Part shown: piece by piece, positions 23,251 through 33,434 of the stretch | Layout: each line of letters opens with the position of its first letter | Numbering within the stretch: the first letter of the stretch is position 1 | Assembly: GCA_018333785.1 (NCBI GenBank) | Contig: JAGXSU010000135.1 | Location: forward strand, 1 to 38,295 | Direction: 5' to 3' | DNA: 38,295 bases | Origin: Methylomicrobium sp. | GTDB taxonomy: Bacteria; Pseudomonadota; Gammaproteobacteria; Methylococcales; Methylomonadaceae | Notes under the pieces: generated by a model | Databases searched by the model: none | Seen by the model: only the letters and a program-made list of their open reading frames with translations | What the model was told of the DNA's origin: nothing | Made by a program: the position numbers and the translations under genes

Positions 23251-25266
23251 TCATTTTACCCGCATGCCGGGCACGGCACCCTGGTCGGGTGACAACAGCC
23301 AGATATCCTTGCCACCGGGTCCTGCGGCTAATACCATGCCTTCGGACATGCCGAAACGCATTTTGCGAGGTTCTAAGTTTGCGACGACCAGTGTCAGTTT
23401 GCCGATTAAATCTTCGGGTGAATAGGCTGATTTGATGCCGGCAAAGATATTGCGGGTTTCATCGCCGATATCGACAGTCAGTTGCAGCAGTTTGTCCGCG
23501 CCTTCGATAGGCTCGGCGTTGATGATTTTGGCAATGCGTAAATCCAGCTTGGCAAAATCGTCAAACGTTATCGGTTCGCTGACAGGGTCAAATTTTCTGG
23601 GTTTCGGTGTTTCAGTTTTTTGCAGATTTTCCTTCGAAGCGTCAACGACAGCCGCAATTTTCTCAGGATCTACGCGTGTCATCAGCGGTTGGAACGGATT
23701 GATGGTATGTCCGGTTAGCGGTTGGGTTTGATCCGGCCACGCCATTGGGTCAATATTCAGAAAAACTTCAGCATGTTGCGCCATCACCGGTAGAACCGGT
23801 TTCAAATAAGCGGCCAGCAAGTGGAAAAGATTGATGCCCATTGAGCTGACTTCGTGCAGTTCTGCTTTTCGCTCCGGTTCCTTGGCGATAAGCCAGGGTT
23901 TTTTCTCATCGATGTACTGGTTGGCTTTGTCGGCCAAGGCCATGATCTCTCGCATGGCTTTGCCGTATTCGCGGGATTCGTAATGTTCTGCGATGGATGT
24001 GTTGGCTTCGATAAAAAGCTTGAACAATTCAGGTTCGGCGCAGTGATTCGATAAAAGCCCGCCAAATTGTTTATGAATGAAGCCGCTACAACGACTGGCA
24101 ATATTGACGACTTTGCCGACCAGGTCGGAATTGACCCGTTGCGTGAAATCATCGAAGCTGAGGTCGATGTCATCGACACCGGCACTGAGTTTGGCTGCGA
24201 AATAATAACGCAGGTATTCGGGGTTTAAATGATCCAGGTAAGTGCGGGCTTTAATGAAGGTGCCGCGCGATTTGGACATTTTTTCGCCGTTGACGGTCAA
24301 AAAGCCATGCACAAAAATCGCACTGGGGGTTCTGAAGCGCGCACCTTTAAGCATGGCGGGCCAGAACAGGGCGTGAAAATAAACAATATCCTTGCCTATG
24401 AAATGATAAAGCTCGGTAGGGCTGTTTTCGCCCCAGAACGCGTCAAAGTCCAATCCTTCGCGTTCACAAAGATTTTTAAAGCTGGCCATATAGCCGATAG
24501 GCGCATCCAGCCAGACATAAAAATATTTACCCGGCGCATCAGGAATTTCAAAGCCGAAATAAGGCGCATCCCTGGAAATATCCCATTCATGCAGGTCGCC
24601 TTCCAGCCATTCGTTGAGTTTGTTGGTCACCTCATGCTGCAAATGCCCGGCCTGGGTCCATTCTGTCAGCATATCTTTAAAATCACCCAGTTTAAAAAAG
24701 TAATGTAGCGATTCTTTTTCAATGGGTTTTTCACCGGAGACTACTGAAACAGCGTTTTTGAGTTCGGTGGGTGAATAAGTCGCACCGCACGCTTCGCAAC
24801 TGTCACCGTATTGATCTTTGGCGCCGCATTTCGGACACTCGCCTTTAATAAAACGATCCGGCAGAAACATGTTTTTAACCGGATCATAAGCCTGAACGAT
24901 AGTGCGCGAACTGATATGACCGGCATCACGCAGACGCTCGTAAATCAGTGTCGATAAGACCTGATTTTCTTTTGAATGCGTACTGTGGAAATTATCGAAC
25001 GCTACGCCGAATGCCGTAAAATCGGCCAGATGCTCTTCCCAGACACGGCCAATCAACGCCTCGGGCGTGATGCCTTCGCTATCCGCTCGCAGCATGATCG
25101 GTGTGCCGTGAGTATCATCGGCGCAGACGTAATAACAGGTGTTGTTTCTTTGTTTTTGAAAACGCACCCAGATATCGGTTTGAATATACTCCACCAGATG
25201 ACCTAAATGGATAGGGCCATTGGCATAGGGCAGGGCGCTGGTAACGAGAATTTTTCTATCAGGCAT
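23251..25266 (-). CDS. metG: Methionyl-tRNA synthetase
   Basis: A 671-residue cytoplasmic enzyme that charges tRNA-Met. The class I signatures are [12 protein letters not shown] (13-24, HIGH) and KMSKS (329-333). A four-Cys zinc knuckle is at 144, 147, 157 and 160 (CPKCGAK, CEACGAT). The anticodon-binding helical domain is followed by a C-terminal EMAP-II/tRNA-binding domain ([29 protein letters not shown]) that supports dimerisation. Length and architecture match the long bacterial form. It is divergent from the Mrp/ApbC gene, a common pairing in Gammaproteobacteria. Confidence 0.98.
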   Translation of the reverse strand: MPDRKILVTSALPYANGPIHLGHLVEYIQTDIWVRFQKQRNNTCYYVCADDTHGTPIMLRADSEGITPEALIGRVWEEHLADFTAFGVAFDNFHSTHSKENQVLSTLIYERLRDAGHISSRTIVQAYDPVKNMFLPDRFIKGECPKCGAKDQYGDSCEACGATYSPTELKNAVSVVSGEKPIEKESLHYFFKLGDFKDMLTEWTQAGHLQHEVTNKLNEWLEGDLHEWDISRDAPYFGFEIPDAPGKYFYVWLDAPIGYMASFKNLCEREGLDFDAFWGENSPTELYHFIGKDIVYFHALFWPAMLKGARFRTPSAIFVHGFLTVNGEKMSKSRGTFIKARTYLDHLNPEYLRYYFAAKLSAGVDDIDLSFDDFTQRVNSDLVGKVVNIASRCSGFIHKQFGGLLSNHCAEPELFKLFIEANTSIAEHYESREYGKAMREIMALADKANQYIDEKKPWLIAKEPERKAELHEVSSMGINLFHLLAAYLKPVLPVMAQHAEVFLNIDPMAWPDQTQPLTGHTINPFQPLMTRVDPEKIAAVVDASKENLQKTETPKPRKFDPVSEPITFDDFAKLDLRIAKIINAEPIEGADKLLQLTVDIGDETRNIFAGIKSAYSPEDLIGKLTLVVANLEPRKMRFGMSEGMVLAAGPGGKDIWLLSPDQGAVPGMRVK

Positions 25267-25441
25267 GATGTATGATATCGAACGTACTAAAGCATAAATT
25301 AATGCGGCATTATGTCACAAAACCCTGCCTTTCAGAGTAGGTCAATATCAAAAAGTGCGTTTTCAGTAAAAACAGGTAAAATGGTTTAATCCTGAGTAAA
25401 TTACTTGGTTATTTCTTTTATCTAATCACAACGGAGTAGAC

Positions 25442-26533
25442 ATGACAGCAATTAACCGGGCAGATGTGGAAAATCTGCTGCGAACCTTTATTGATCCCAA
25501 CACCGATACGGATTTGGTGACACAAAAATCCGTTCAACAGATTTCTATCGATGGTGCTGATGTTCATCTTTCGCTGGAGTTGGGTTATCCAGCCAAGCGT
25601 TATGCAGAGCAATTTAAAGAAGCGGTACTGGCGCATTTAAAAAGTTTGCCGGGCATAGGTTCGATTAAGATTGATGTGTCGGTCAATATCATTTCGCATG
25701 CTGTTCAGCAGGGCTTGAAACCCATACCCCAGGTAAAAAATATTATTGCGGTAGCTTCCGGCAAGGGGGGCGTCGGTAAATCGACGACCGCAGTCAATCT
25801 TGCCTTGGCCTTAGCGGCGGAAGGGGCAAATGTCGGCATTCTCGATGCTGATATCTACGGACCCAGTATCCCGACGATGTTAGGTATATCGGGCTTTCCT
25901 GCGAGTGAGGACGGTAAAACCATGCAGCCCAAATTGTCCTTTGGTTTGCAAACCAATTCCATCGGTTTTCTTGTTGATCAGAATCAGCCGATGATTTGGC
26001 GCGGACCTATGGTAACCAGCGCCTTGCAGCAACTGTTGAAGGAAACGCAGTGGTCTGAACTGGATTACCTGGTTATCGATTTACCCCCTGGTACCGGGGA
26101 TATTCAGCTGACGATGTCGCAGCAAATTCCGGTCAGCGGTGCTGTCATTGTGACGACGCCTCAGGATATTGCATTACTGGATGCCCAGCGCGGCTTGGGA
26201 ATGTTTGAGAAAGTCAACGTGCCTGTGTTGGGGATTGTCGAAAACATGAGTATTCATATTTGCAGTCAGTGCGGTCATGAAGAGCCGATTTTCGGTTCAG
26301 GCGGCGGTGTTGCGATGGCGGAAAAAAACAAAGTGCCACTGCTGGGGTCGCTTCCTTTAGATATTTCAATCCGGCAGTTTGCCGATTCAGGCAGGCCTAT
26401 TGTTGTGTCTGAGCCTGATGGAAGGCCCGCAACTATTTATCGGGAAATTGCGCGGAAAGCAGCAGGACGGCTTGCAATAAGAGCCAAAGACTTTAGTTCC
26501 CGGTTCCCGAATATCGTGATACAAAATAACTAA
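25442..26533 (+). CDS. apbC: Iron-sulfur carrier P-loop ATPase (Mrp/ApbC)
   Basis: A 363-residue cytoplasmic ATPase that assembles and transfers Fe-S clusters. An N-terminal MIP18/DUF59-like domain (1-85) precedes the deviant Walker A GKGGVGKS (107-114). It then has DADIYGPSIPTML (135-147), the conserved IDLPPGTGDIQLT (212-224), and the cluster-binding CxxC pair Cys274/Cys277 (CSQCGHEEPIFGSGGG). GGAG stands 7 nt before the ATG. It is divergent from metG across 175 bases that should contain both promoters. Confidence 0.95.
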   Translation: MTAINRADVENLLRTFIDPNTDTDLVTQKSVQQISIDGADVHLSLELGYPAKRYAEQFKEAVLAHLKSLPGIGSIKIDVSVNIISHAVQQGLKPIPQVKNIIAVASGKGGVGKSTTAVNLALALAAEGANVGILDADIYGPSIPTMLGISGFPASEDGKTMQPKLSFGLQTNSIGFLVDQNQPMIWRGPMVTSALQQLLKETQWSELDYLVIDLPPGTGDIQLTMSQQIPVSGAVIVTTPQDIALLDAQRGLGMFEKVNVPVLGIVENMSIHICSQCGHEEPIFGSGGGVAMAEKNKVPLLGSLPLDISIRQFADSGRPIVVSEPDGRPATIYREIARKAAGRLAIRAKDFSSRFPNIVIQNN

Positions 26534-26604
26534 CGAACTGATCGTTCTAACTAAATCTATTCAGTTAAAGTTGCGGCCAATTAATTGTCCGGGCCGGGTA
26601 TATC

Positions 26605-26647
26605 GGGGGGCGGTTCATGCAGTTTTCTGATTGCATGAACTACCCCC
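26605..26647. terminator. Hairpin between apbC and a small convergent lipoprotein gene
   Basis: GTTCATGCA (26613-26621) pairs with TGCATGAAC (26632-26640), flanked by GGGGG (26605-26609) and CCCCC (26643-26647), which can extend the stem. It lies downstream of apbC and of the minus-strand small ORF at 26661-26798, so it may terminate both. Confidence 0.55.
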
Positions 26648-26660
26648 GTTTCGCGATCAA

Positions 26661-26798
26661 CTATTTTTTCTCTGATTCGAATGTTGACGAAAATGACGAA
26701 TTGGCGTTACAGCCGTCTTCACCACACCAGAATTGATCGCCGCAACCGCTCAGTAACAGCGTGCCCAAAATAACAAAAATAGCTTTAGTGATTTTCAT
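26661..26798 (-). CDS. 45-residue lipoprotein
   Basis: The reading frame from ATG 26798 encodes MKITKAIFVILGTLLLSGC followed by GDQFWCGEDGCNANSSF and a charged tail ending EKK. The lipobox LSGC puts the lipidated Cys at 19. Two more Cys residues (25 and 30) flank an acidic GED motif. GGGGAA lies about 8 nt before the start. Tiny lipoproteins of this build (entericidin-like, or others) are often missed because of length. The function is unknown. It lies convergent to apbC and upstream of the GAPDH-like gene's end. Confidence 0.65.
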   Translation of the reverse strand: MKITKAIFVILGTLLLSGCGDQFWCGEDGCNANSSFSSTFESEKK

Positions 26799-27061
26799 GA
26801 TGGTTCCCCGGTTTTAGTTATGTTGATTTCCGGTAAGTTAGGATTCCATGCTACCCGATAAAGTCAAGGCTAAGCTTAAGCTAATCGTGTTTTCTGTATT
26901 CCCTTATCCAAGTGGTCATTATGCGGAAAGCTGCGTCACTATTTTTCCAGATCCTACAACAGGTATTGCTCGGGGGGGCTGATCATGCGACAACGACGTT
27001 GACGTTTACTGAAACATTTGCGTATTTAGTAGACTCACAGAGCTTTAATTGGCGAATTATT

Positions 27062-28108
27062 TCAGGTGGTAGCCAATACACCGAAAACATCCAGTACCCG
27101 CATGCAGTAGGCAAATTCGTTATCATGCATGAGTGCCAGCCCAAGTTGACGGCCGTGCGTCAAGGTCAGGTGATTCATTAGGATGATGACCGAATAAGGT
27201 GTGCCGAGGAAATCAATACTCGCTTTTTCGTGTCCCCATGCGCCGGAATCGCAGTTGATGATACCCTGCATTTCCTCCGATTGAGCATAGTGATTGAATA
27301 ATTCAATGCATTCCTCTCGTGTCGTTGGTCGTGATAAGTAGGCCGTCACGTCTAATGCCGACACGATGGCGGTGGGAATGCGATACGAAATGGAATCGAG
27401 CTTGCCGGCCAGTGACGGAAGCACCAGTTCTGCGGAATTGGCCACTTGCGTGCGTGTCGGTAGAATGGACGTTGCGCATGCCCGGCCTAAATGCGAAGTG
27501 GAATGATATCCGTCCAGGACGCGCTGGTCGGATAACAGCGGATGAATGGTGATCAGTCGGGCATTCTCAATTCCGATATGTTTTTCAAGAATGGCTAATA
27601 CCGGTGTTACCGCATTGCCTGTGCATGTGCTGGCAGAGATAACATGATGGCTATCCGGGTTATAAGCTTTGTGGTTCACACCATAGACCAGGCTTAAATC
27701 ACAGCCCGGGAGATTGATGGTACAAACAACCTTTTTGGCTGTCTTGTGGGTTACCAGTGACCGTAAATTATCGATTGACGCAGTGCCGGTTGCATCCAGT
27801 AGCACATCCAGCTCAAATTCCCGCAGGTGTCCAAAGCTGTCTTCTTCAGGCAGCGGGCGCCGCCTGTCAACCTGTCGGTAGGCAATTGGCTTGCCGCCTA
27901 CAATCAGATGAGTTTCATCGCATTCAACAGTGAATGGGGCTGCGCCATAGGTGCTGTCGTGAGCCAGCAGGTAGGCGACTTGATCAACTGTCATCACATC
28001 ACAGATCACTTTGATGTCGAACCGGCCTTCCGGAAATTGACAGTAGTTGGCTCTCAAAACGCCGCGGCCAATCCGGCCAAGTCCGATAATGCCTGCTCTT
28101 AAAGTCAT
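27062..28108 (-). CDS. Divergent glyceraldehyde-3-phosphate dehydrogenase family protein
   Basis: A protein of 348 residues from ATG 28108; a TTG at 28126 would add 6 residues, but GAGAA suits the ATG. The Rossmann start is AGIIGLGRIGRGVLRA (5-20). The catalytic Cys162 lies in SASTCTGNAVTP, where classical enzymes have SNASCTTN, and His189 lies in ITIHPLLSDQ, where they have TIHSYTNDQ. Both catalytic residues are therefore kept while the surrounding substrate loops differ. The end retains WGHEKASIDFLGTPYSVI and DNEFAYCMRVLD (for WYDNE-Y). It may be a specialised GAPDH or an erythrose-4-phosphate dehydrogenase-like enzyme. It is not linked to a glycolytic operon here. Confidence 0.85.
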   Translation of the reverse strand: MTLRAGIIGLGRIGRGVLRANYCQFPEGRFDIKVICDVMTVDQVAYLLAHDSTYGAAPFTVECDETHLIVGGKPIAYRQVDRRRPLPEEDSFGHLREFELDVLLDATGTASIDNLRSLVTHKTAKKVVCTINLPGCDLSLVYGVNHKAYNPDSHHVISASTCTGNAVTPVLAILEKHIGIENARLITIHPLLSDQRVLDGYHSTSHLGRACATSILPTRTQVANSAELVLPSLAGKLDSISYRIPTAIVSALDVTAYLSRPTTREECIELFNHYAQSEEMQGIINCDSGAWGHEKASIDFLGTPYSVIILMNHLTLTHGRQLGLALMHDNEFAYCMRVLDVFGVLATT

Positions 28109-28403
28109 GTGAATATTCTCGTTCAAGGGTATGGGTCTATACGCCGCGGAGGCGTGTGGCTGCTTTTATAAAGAGCTTGCTGAGCGTTTCTCAAATTTCC
28201 TGTTAATACTAGGTCAAATTTCAAGGGTTTGAAGAGCGTTCAAGTCTGCCGGACAAATTAATCGGTATTGATCTTGTTGCTGAGGGAAGATCCATGCCAT
28301 TTAATCCGGGCTGGCGCGTCATAAACGCGTTAAAAAACTTTCTTTTTATCCGGTTTATTTTCCGCTGTGTCCGTATGCTTGTGTTTTTGGGGATAAATTA
28401 AGT

Positions 28404-28409
28404 TATAAT
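28404..28409 (+). promoter_or_regulatory. Promoter -10 element for glyQS
   Basis: A perfect TATAAT lies 34 nt before the glyQ GTG. A partial -35 (TTGTGT, 28379-28384) stands 19 nt upstream, longer than ideal. The remainder of the 334-base gap 28109-28442 shows only a small hairpin ACGCC/GGCGT (28141-28155) and no gene. Confidence 0.5.
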
Positions 28410-28442
28410 TTTCGCCCTTTATTACGGAATCACAGAACCGTC

Positions 28443-29369
28443 GTGTCTTCAACAAACTACGATTTATCAACGTTTCAGGGTTTAATCCTCGCTTTGCAGG
28501 AGTATTGGGCGAAGCAGGGATGTGTACTCTTACAACCTTTGGATCAAGAGGTTGGCGCGGGTACTTTTCATCCGGCTACATTTTTGAGAGCTATTGGCCC
28601 GGAACCCTGGAATGCCGCTTATGTCCAGCCTTCGCGCCGTCCTACCGATGGCCGGTACGGCGAGAATCCCAACCGCCTGCAGCATTATTACCAATATCAG
28701 GTCGTTCTCAAGCCGTCGCCGGATAATATCCAGGAGTTGTATCTGGGGTCTTTGCGTTATTTGGGCTTTGATCTGCTGGAGCACGATATCCGGTTTGTAG
28801 AAGATAACTGGGAGTCTCCGACGCTGGGTGCCTGGGGTTTGGGTTGGGAAGTCTGGCTTAATGGCATGGAAGTGACCCAGTTTACCTATTTTCAACAAGT
28901 CGGCGGATTGGAATGCAAACCGGTGACGGGTGAAATCACCTATGGCATGGAACGACTGGCCATGTATCTTCAAAGCGTGGAAAGCGTATTCGATCTGGTT
29001 TGGACGGATGGACCTTTCGGTAAAGTGACCTACGGCGATGTGTTTCATCAAAATGAAGTTGAGATGTCGGCTTACAATTTTGAGCATGCCAATGTCGAGT
29101 TTATGTTCAGCTGTTTTGACACTTTTGAGCAGGAATGTCAGGCATTGCTGGAACGCGATTTACCCTTGCCCGCTTATGAGATGGTTTTAAAAGCCTCGCA
29201 TACCTTTAATTTGCTGGATGCTCGTCATGCCATTTCGGTAACTGAACGGCAGCGTTATATTCTCAGGGTCAGAAACTTATCCAAAGCGGTTGCCGAATGC
29301 TTCTATAACCGCCGAGAGGCTTTGGGATTTCCCATGTTGCAGCAACAGGAACAAGGAGTACCTGCATGA
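28443..29369 (+). CDS. glyQ: Glycyl-tRNA synthetase alpha subunit
   Basis: A 308-residue class II aminoacyl-tRNA synthetase catalytic subunit. Typical segments are [39 protein letters not shown] near the N-terminus (about 14-52), then [18 protein letters not shown] and [11 protein letters not shown]. The GTG start is kept because the family's N-terminus aligns ([15 protein letters not shown]), although no strong ribosome binding site precedes it. The stop overlaps glyS by ATGA, so the two subunits are coupled for alpha2-beta2 assembly. Confidence 0.97.
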   Translation: MSSTNYDLSTFQGLILALQEYWAKQGCVLLQPLDQEVGAGTFHPATFLRAIGPEPWNAAYVQPSRRPTDGRYGENPNRLQHYYQYQVVLKPSPDNIQELYLGSLRYLGFDLLEHDIRFVEDNWESPTLGAWGLGWEVWLNGMEVTQFTYFQQVGGLECKPVTGEITYGMERLAMYLQSVESVFDLVWTDGPFGKVTYGDVFHQNEVEMSAYNFEHANVEFMFSCFDTFEQECQALLERDLPLPAYEMVLKASHTFNLLDARHAISVTERQRYILRVRNLSKAVAECFYNRREALGFPMLQQQEQGVPA

Positions 29370-31435
29370 GCCACTCTAAACACCTTTTATTTGAGTTGGG
29401 TACGGAAGAATTACCGCCTAAAACCTTGCTTACGTTGAGCCGGGCATTGCAAAACAATATGGTTCAAGGTCTTGCTGACGCCGGTTTAAGTCATAAGACT
29501 GTTAAAGCTTACGCGACGCCAAGACGGCTGGCAGTTTTTGTCAGCGATCTGGTGACGGCTCAACCGGATAAAACGGTAGAGAAGCGCGGGCCGGCCATAC
29601 AGGCTGCATTTATGCCTGATGGAACACCCAGCAAGGCGGCGCAGGGCTTTGCAGTCAGTTGCAACACCACGTTTGATCAGTTGGAGCGTTTAGTCACCGA
29701 TAAAGGTGAATGGCTGGCTTATCATCAAGCCATCAAAGGCCAGGCAACAGAAAATTTGATTCCGGAAATCATCAGCAAAAGTATTGCCGATCTGCCGATT
29801 GCCAAAAGAATGCGTTGGGGTAGCTTCGCTACTGAATTTGTCAGGCCGGTGCATTGGGTCGTGTTACTGTTTGGCGAGCAAATAATCGATGCTGAAATAT
29901 TGGGATTGAAAGCGGGTGCACACACTCGAGGTCACCGTTTCCATGCGCCGCAATCCATTTTATTGGAACGGCCTGAAACTTACAGTGATGTTTTATACCA
30001 GCAAGGTCATGTAATCGCTAATTTTGAAACGCGTAAAGACATCATTCGTCAGGCTGCCCATGAAGCGGCTTCCAATGTCGGTGGCATTGCTCATATCGAA
30101 GACGATTTATTAGAGGAAATCGCCGCATTGAATGAATGGCCGGTTCCTGTTGTAGGGCATTTCGATCAGCGTTTTCTAGCGCTGCCTGCCGAGGTGCTGA
30201 TCACCACGATGCAGACCAATCAGAAATATTTTCCGGTCAAACGCGCTGACGGCGCTTTGCTGCCTCACTTTATTACCTTCAGTAATATCGAAAGCAAACG
30301 TCCGGCATCAATACAGACCGGAAACGAGCGGGTTATTACGCCGCGCTTGTCGGATGCCGAGTTTTTCTGGAAACAGGATAGAAAAATGAGCCTGGAAGAC
30401 CGGATCGAAAGTCTGAATTCAATTGTTTTCCAGAAAACGCTGGGTACATTGGCCGATAAAACGCATCGGGTCAAACAACTGGCTGATTACATTGCGGCGC
30501 AATTAGGCGCGGACAGCGAATTGGCAAAGCGGGCGGCAATGCTGGCTAAAACCGATCTGATGACGGATATGGTCGGCGAGTTTGCCAACTTGCAAGGTAC
30601 CATGGGCCGTTATTATGCTTTGGCTGATAATGAACCTGAAGAAGTGGCGCTGGCTCTGGAAGAGCAATATTTTCCCAAGCAATCCGGTGGCCCCACGCCA
30701 TCCAGTGTTACCGGTCAAATTCTGTCCATCGCTGAAAAAATCGATACATTGACCGGTATTTTCAGTGCCGGCCTGATACCCACCGGAGATAAAGATCCCT
30801 ATGCGCTCAGACGGGCGGCATTGGGTGTGTTAAGAATCATCATTGAACGCGAGCTTGCACTGGATTTGATCGCTGTTGTCGAATTCGCATTAGAACAATT
30901 CGTTCATGAATTTAACAAAACAGAGACTCAGGACCGCGTTATCGATTTTATTTACGAAAGATTGCGGGGCTACTGCCTGGATAAAGGCTACAAGCCCGAT
31001 GAGTTTGATGCCGTTTATACGATTATGCCGCGTGAGCCTCTTGATTTCATGCAAAGGCTTCAGGCCGTCAAGTTATTCAGGCAACTGCCCGAGGCGGAAA
31101 GCCTGGCTGGCGCCAACAAACGGATTCGCAATATTCTGAAAAAATCCGGCGGCGATGCAGTACTTGCGGTTACCGGTTTGGTAGAGATTCAGGAATTGAA
31201 TTTACTGGCTGCCGCGAAGGAATCGGCAGAGGCTATTCAGCCTCTACTGGAGCGCCGCGATTATCAGGCAGTGCTCAGCAGGCTGGCAAGCTTAAGAGAC
31301 GGGGTTGATGCCTTCTTTGATCATGTTATGGTTATGACGGATGATTTGAACTTGCGTAACAACCGTTTAGCTTTGCTGGAATTGGTCTCCGGACAGTTTT
31401 TAACCTGTGCCGATATTTCCAAGTTGCAATCTTAA
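29366..31435 (+). CDS. glyS: Glycyl-tRNA synthetase beta subunit
   Basis: A 689-residue subunit that recognises tRNA-Gly. It starts with [15 protein letters not shown] (8-22) and continues [34 protein letters not shown] and [21 protein letters not shown]-like and anticodon-binding segments ([16 protein letters not shown]) precede the C-terminal domain. Length and order match the family. The ATG overlaps the glyQ stop. Confidence 0.98.
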   Translation: MSHSKHLLFELGTEELPPKTLLTLSRALQNNMVQGLADAGLSHKTVKAYATPRRLAVFVSDLVTAQPDKTVEKRGPAIQAAFMPDGTPSKAAQGFAVSCNTTFDQLERLVTDKGEWLAYHQAIKGQATENLIPEIISKSIADLPIAKRMRWGSFATEFVRPVHWVVLLFGEQIIDAEILGLKAGAHTRGHRFHAPQSILLERPETYSDVLYQQGHVIANFETRKDIIRQAAHEAASNVGGIAHIEDDLLEEIAALNEWPVPVVGHFDQRFLALPAEVLITTMQTNQKYFPVKRADGALLPHFITFSNIESKRPASIQTGNERVITPRLSDAEFFWKQDRKMSLEDRIESLNSIVFQKTLGTLADKTHRVKQLADYIAAQLGADSELAKRAAMLAKTDLMTDMVGEFANLQGTMGRYYALADNEPEEVALALEEQYFPKQSGGPTPSSVTGQILSIAEKIDTLTGIFSAGLIPTGDKDPYALRRAALGVLRIIIERELALDLIAVVEFALEQFVHEFNKTETQDRVIDFIYERLRGYCLDKGYKPDEFDAVYTIMPREPLDFMQRLQAVKLFRQLPEAESLAGANKRIRNILKKSGGDAVLAVTGLVEIQELNLLAAAKESAEAIQPLLERRDYQAVLSRLASLRDGVDAFFDHVMVMTDDLNLRNNRLALLELVSGQFLTCADISKLQS

Positions 31436-31473
31436 GCACGACTGGATGAGTAAACTAATGATTAACAACTGTA

Positions 31474-32247
31474 ATGTGTGCGATGACTGATATCGATCAA
31501 TTTACGCTATTCAATAAATGCCGGCTGTATGTTGGGTCAACGGTGTTATTTGTTTGTATTTTTGTTACTGCGACAATGGTTGGCTTCCTTATTTTGCTGT
31601 CGACACCTTTCAGTTATTGGTTAGGTTATCAGTTCGCCAGATACTGGTGCGCATTGGTCATCTGGATGGCTAAATTCTTTTGCGGACTCACCTATGATAT
31701 TCAGGGGCTGGAGCATCTCAAAGAATGCCCTGTCGCGATTGCCCTGTGCAAGCATCAATCGGCATGGGAAACATTGGCGATGCGTTGGCTATTGCCGGAA
31801 CAGGCGACATTGTTAAAACGATCGCTGTTGTGGTTTCCTGTATGGGGCTGGGCTTTGGGTATGTTAAAACCCATTGCAATCGATCGAAAAAATGCAGTCG
31901 GTGCACTCAGGACATTGATAGAAAAAGGCACCGTCTATCTAAAGGAGGGCAGTTGGGTCGTTATTTTTCCGGAAGGTACGCGAACAGCTCCGGGTGAAAA
32001 AATAAAGTTCAATGCCGGCGGTGCCATGCTGGCTCAAAAGACTGGCGTTCCGATTATTCCGATTGCGCACAATGCGGGCGAGTTTTGGCCCCGCTACAGT
32101 TTTTTGAAGTATCCCGGTTGTATCAAGGTTGTCATTGGGCCGCCAATCGAGAGTGGCAATCGCAAGGCTCAGGATATTAATGCCGAAGCCGAAGCGTGGA
32201 TTCACAATGCCATGAAGAAAATTAGTTCGGTACCCATACCGGATTGA
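31474..32247 (+). CDS. plsC: 1-acyl-sn-glycerol-3-phosphate acyltransferase (PlsC family)
   Basis: A 257-residue inner-membrane acyltransferase for phosphatidic acid synthesis. An N-terminal helix (about 18-45) is followed by motif I KHQSAWE, in which the usual H-x4-D has Glu in place of Asp, a variant I associate with this PlsC subgroup. Then come LLWFPVWGWALG, motif III IFPEGTRTAPGE and motif IV VPIIPIAHNAG. There is a second in-frame ATG at 31483, and neither start has a strong ribosome binding site. It lies 38 nt after glyS on the same strand and is probably in the same transcript. Confidence 0.88.
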   Translation: MCAMTDIDQFTLFNKCRLYVGSTVLFVCIFVTATMVGFLILLSTPFSYWLGYQFARYWCALVIWMAKFFCGLTYDIQGLEHLKECPVAIALCKHQSAWETLAMRWLLPEQATLLKRSLLWFPVWGWALGMLKPIAIDRKNAVGALRTLIEKGTVYLKEGSWVVIFPEGTRTAPGEKIKFNAGGAMLAQKTGVPIIPIAHNAGEFWPRYSFLKYPGCIKVVIGPPIESGNRKAQDINAEAEAWIHNAMKKISSVPIPD

Positions 32248-32306
32248 ATTTTAACGAGCGAGCACGAAATAATCTGACTGAAAAATACCCTCAATTGACC
32301 GGCAAA

Positions 32307-32321
32307 TGGTTTTTAAAACCA
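32307..32321 (+). terminator. Possible terminator after plsC
   Basis: TGGTTTT-T-AAAACCA is a perfect short palindrome about 60 nt past the plsC stop, flanked by a pair of CAATTG sites. The stem is AT-rich and has no following T tract, so termination is uncertain. Confidence 0.3.
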
Positions 32322-32433
32322 ATTGTATTTGGACCAGGAGTCCGTTAATTTTGGGTTATTTCGTGGTTGTTCATAAATTTTATATCACTTTGGCGCAGAT
32401 TCCCTGCTCAATTTACCTACCCAAAATCAGACT

Positions 32434-32928
32434 ATGAAAAAACTATTATTCCTATGTGGCGCTGTCTTGTTGTTGTCAGGATGTCAGGAAAGAACGGCCT
32501 ATGAACAAGCTGTCATGGAACAGATTAAAAACGAGCAGGATGTGAAGGATTATAAGCTTGATCCGGAAGTCGTGACGCGTTGCATCGTTGACTTAAGTTC
32601 AGCCAATATGGGCGGGATTTTCAATTACGATCCAAGACGTCTTGAGGCCTATCGTAGTTATGCAAAAATGCTGACTTTGAAAGATTCTAAAAATCCTCAA
32701 CAAGTGATGGAAGAGTTGCGGACAGAATTCGGCTCGCCTAAAGGTTTGGCCGAAGCGCATAGAAACTATACGGAAAGCACGATGAATTGCTTTGCCTCCC
32801 TGATTATGAGCAGTGAGGAAGAAGTCAGCGAGCCTGAGCAACCTGAACAAAAGCCGGTTGATGATAAAACAAGTGCTCCCGCTACTGAAGTTGCACCATC
32901 GCTTTCAACGCCGGTTACTGAAAAATAA
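32434..32928 (+). CDS. Hypothetical lipoprotein
   Basis: A 164-residue protein with signal and lipobox MKKLLFLCGAVLLLSGC (Cys17). The mature part is a helical domain with two Cys (TRCIVDLSS, STMNCFASL) that could pair, followed by a Glu/Pro-rich flexible tail (EEVSEPEQPEQKPVDD). I do not recognise the family. It is preceded by a 186-base gap and convergent with holC. Confidence 0.75.
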   Translation: MKKLLFLCGAVLLLSGCQERTAYEQAVMEQIKNEQDVKDYKLDPEVVTRCIVDLSSANMGGIFNYDPRRLEAYRSYAKMLTLKDSKNPQQVMEELRTEFGSPKGLAEAHRNYTESTMNCFASLIMSSEEEVSEPEQPEQKPVDDKTSAPATEVAPSLSTPVTEK

Positions 32929-32963
32929 ATCCGGTTTCTGGGTCATTGCTGTCATTCAGTCGA

Positions 32964-33003
32964 TTGACAGTTCTTCTGTCAGCGCTGATTTCCTTCAGCG
33001 CTG
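32964..33003. terminator. Double hairpin between convergent genes
   Basis: TGACAG/CTGTCA (32965-32970 and 32976-32981) and CAGCGCTGA/TCAGCGCTG (32980-32988 and 32995-33003) form two adjacent, slightly overlapping stems. They lie between the lipoprotein gene and the 3' end of holC and suit bidirectional termination. Confidence 0.55.
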
Positions 33004-33005
33004 TA

Positions 33006-33434
33006 TCAGAGGCGGTGAGTTTCTATTGAAAAACCTGCAGACTGGTATTGTTTGTAGCGAGCCCGTCCTGCTGCTTTTGCCGTCTCATCATTTTCGATAA
33101 TTTCAATGATACGGGCATTTTGACTGTCCATATCCGGGCATTTTTCAGAGAGATTGACCAGCAAGGTTTGCTGATCATCAGTGGCGGGCGCTTTCCCTAT
33201 CAATACTCTGGGTGGATTAGCTTTGGCTGTGGCGGGCATTTTGTCATGAGGAATAAAACTTCCGGGACGAAAACTCCAGAGCAAGTCGTCCATGATTTGG
33301 CTCTGGCGATCATCTTTTGTCAGTACAAAACTGAATTGACCCCGCCGGTAGGCTTTTTCGATCAACTTGCAGGCAAAAATATATTTTTCCAGCTCAGTTT
33401 CTTGTTCCAAAATATAAAAACTGACTCCGGTCAT
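33006..33434 (-). CDS. holC: DNA polymerase III chi subunit
   Basis: A 142-residue protein. The N-terminal MTGVSFYILEQETELEKYIFACKLIEKAYRRG and the following DDRQSQIMDDLLWSFRPGSFIPHD are the hallmark of HolC, which bridges the clamp loader (through psi) and single-strand-binding protein. The C-terminal part RARYKQYQSAGFSIETHRL also fits. Its ATG follows the pepA stop with no gap (TAA-ATG), so it is coupled to pepA as in many Gammaproteobacteria. Confidence 0.92.
   Translation of the reverse strand: MTGVSFYILEQETELEKYIFACKLIEKAYRRGQFSFVLTKDDRQSQIMDDLLWSFRPGSFIPHDKMPATAKANPPRVLIGKAPATDDQQTLLVNLSEKCPDMDSQNARIIEIIENDETAKAAGRARYKQYQSAGFSIETHRL

Noticed and set aside
24229-24708. 159-codon ORF antisense to metG
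   Set aside because: Lies wholly within metG, whose identity is certain.
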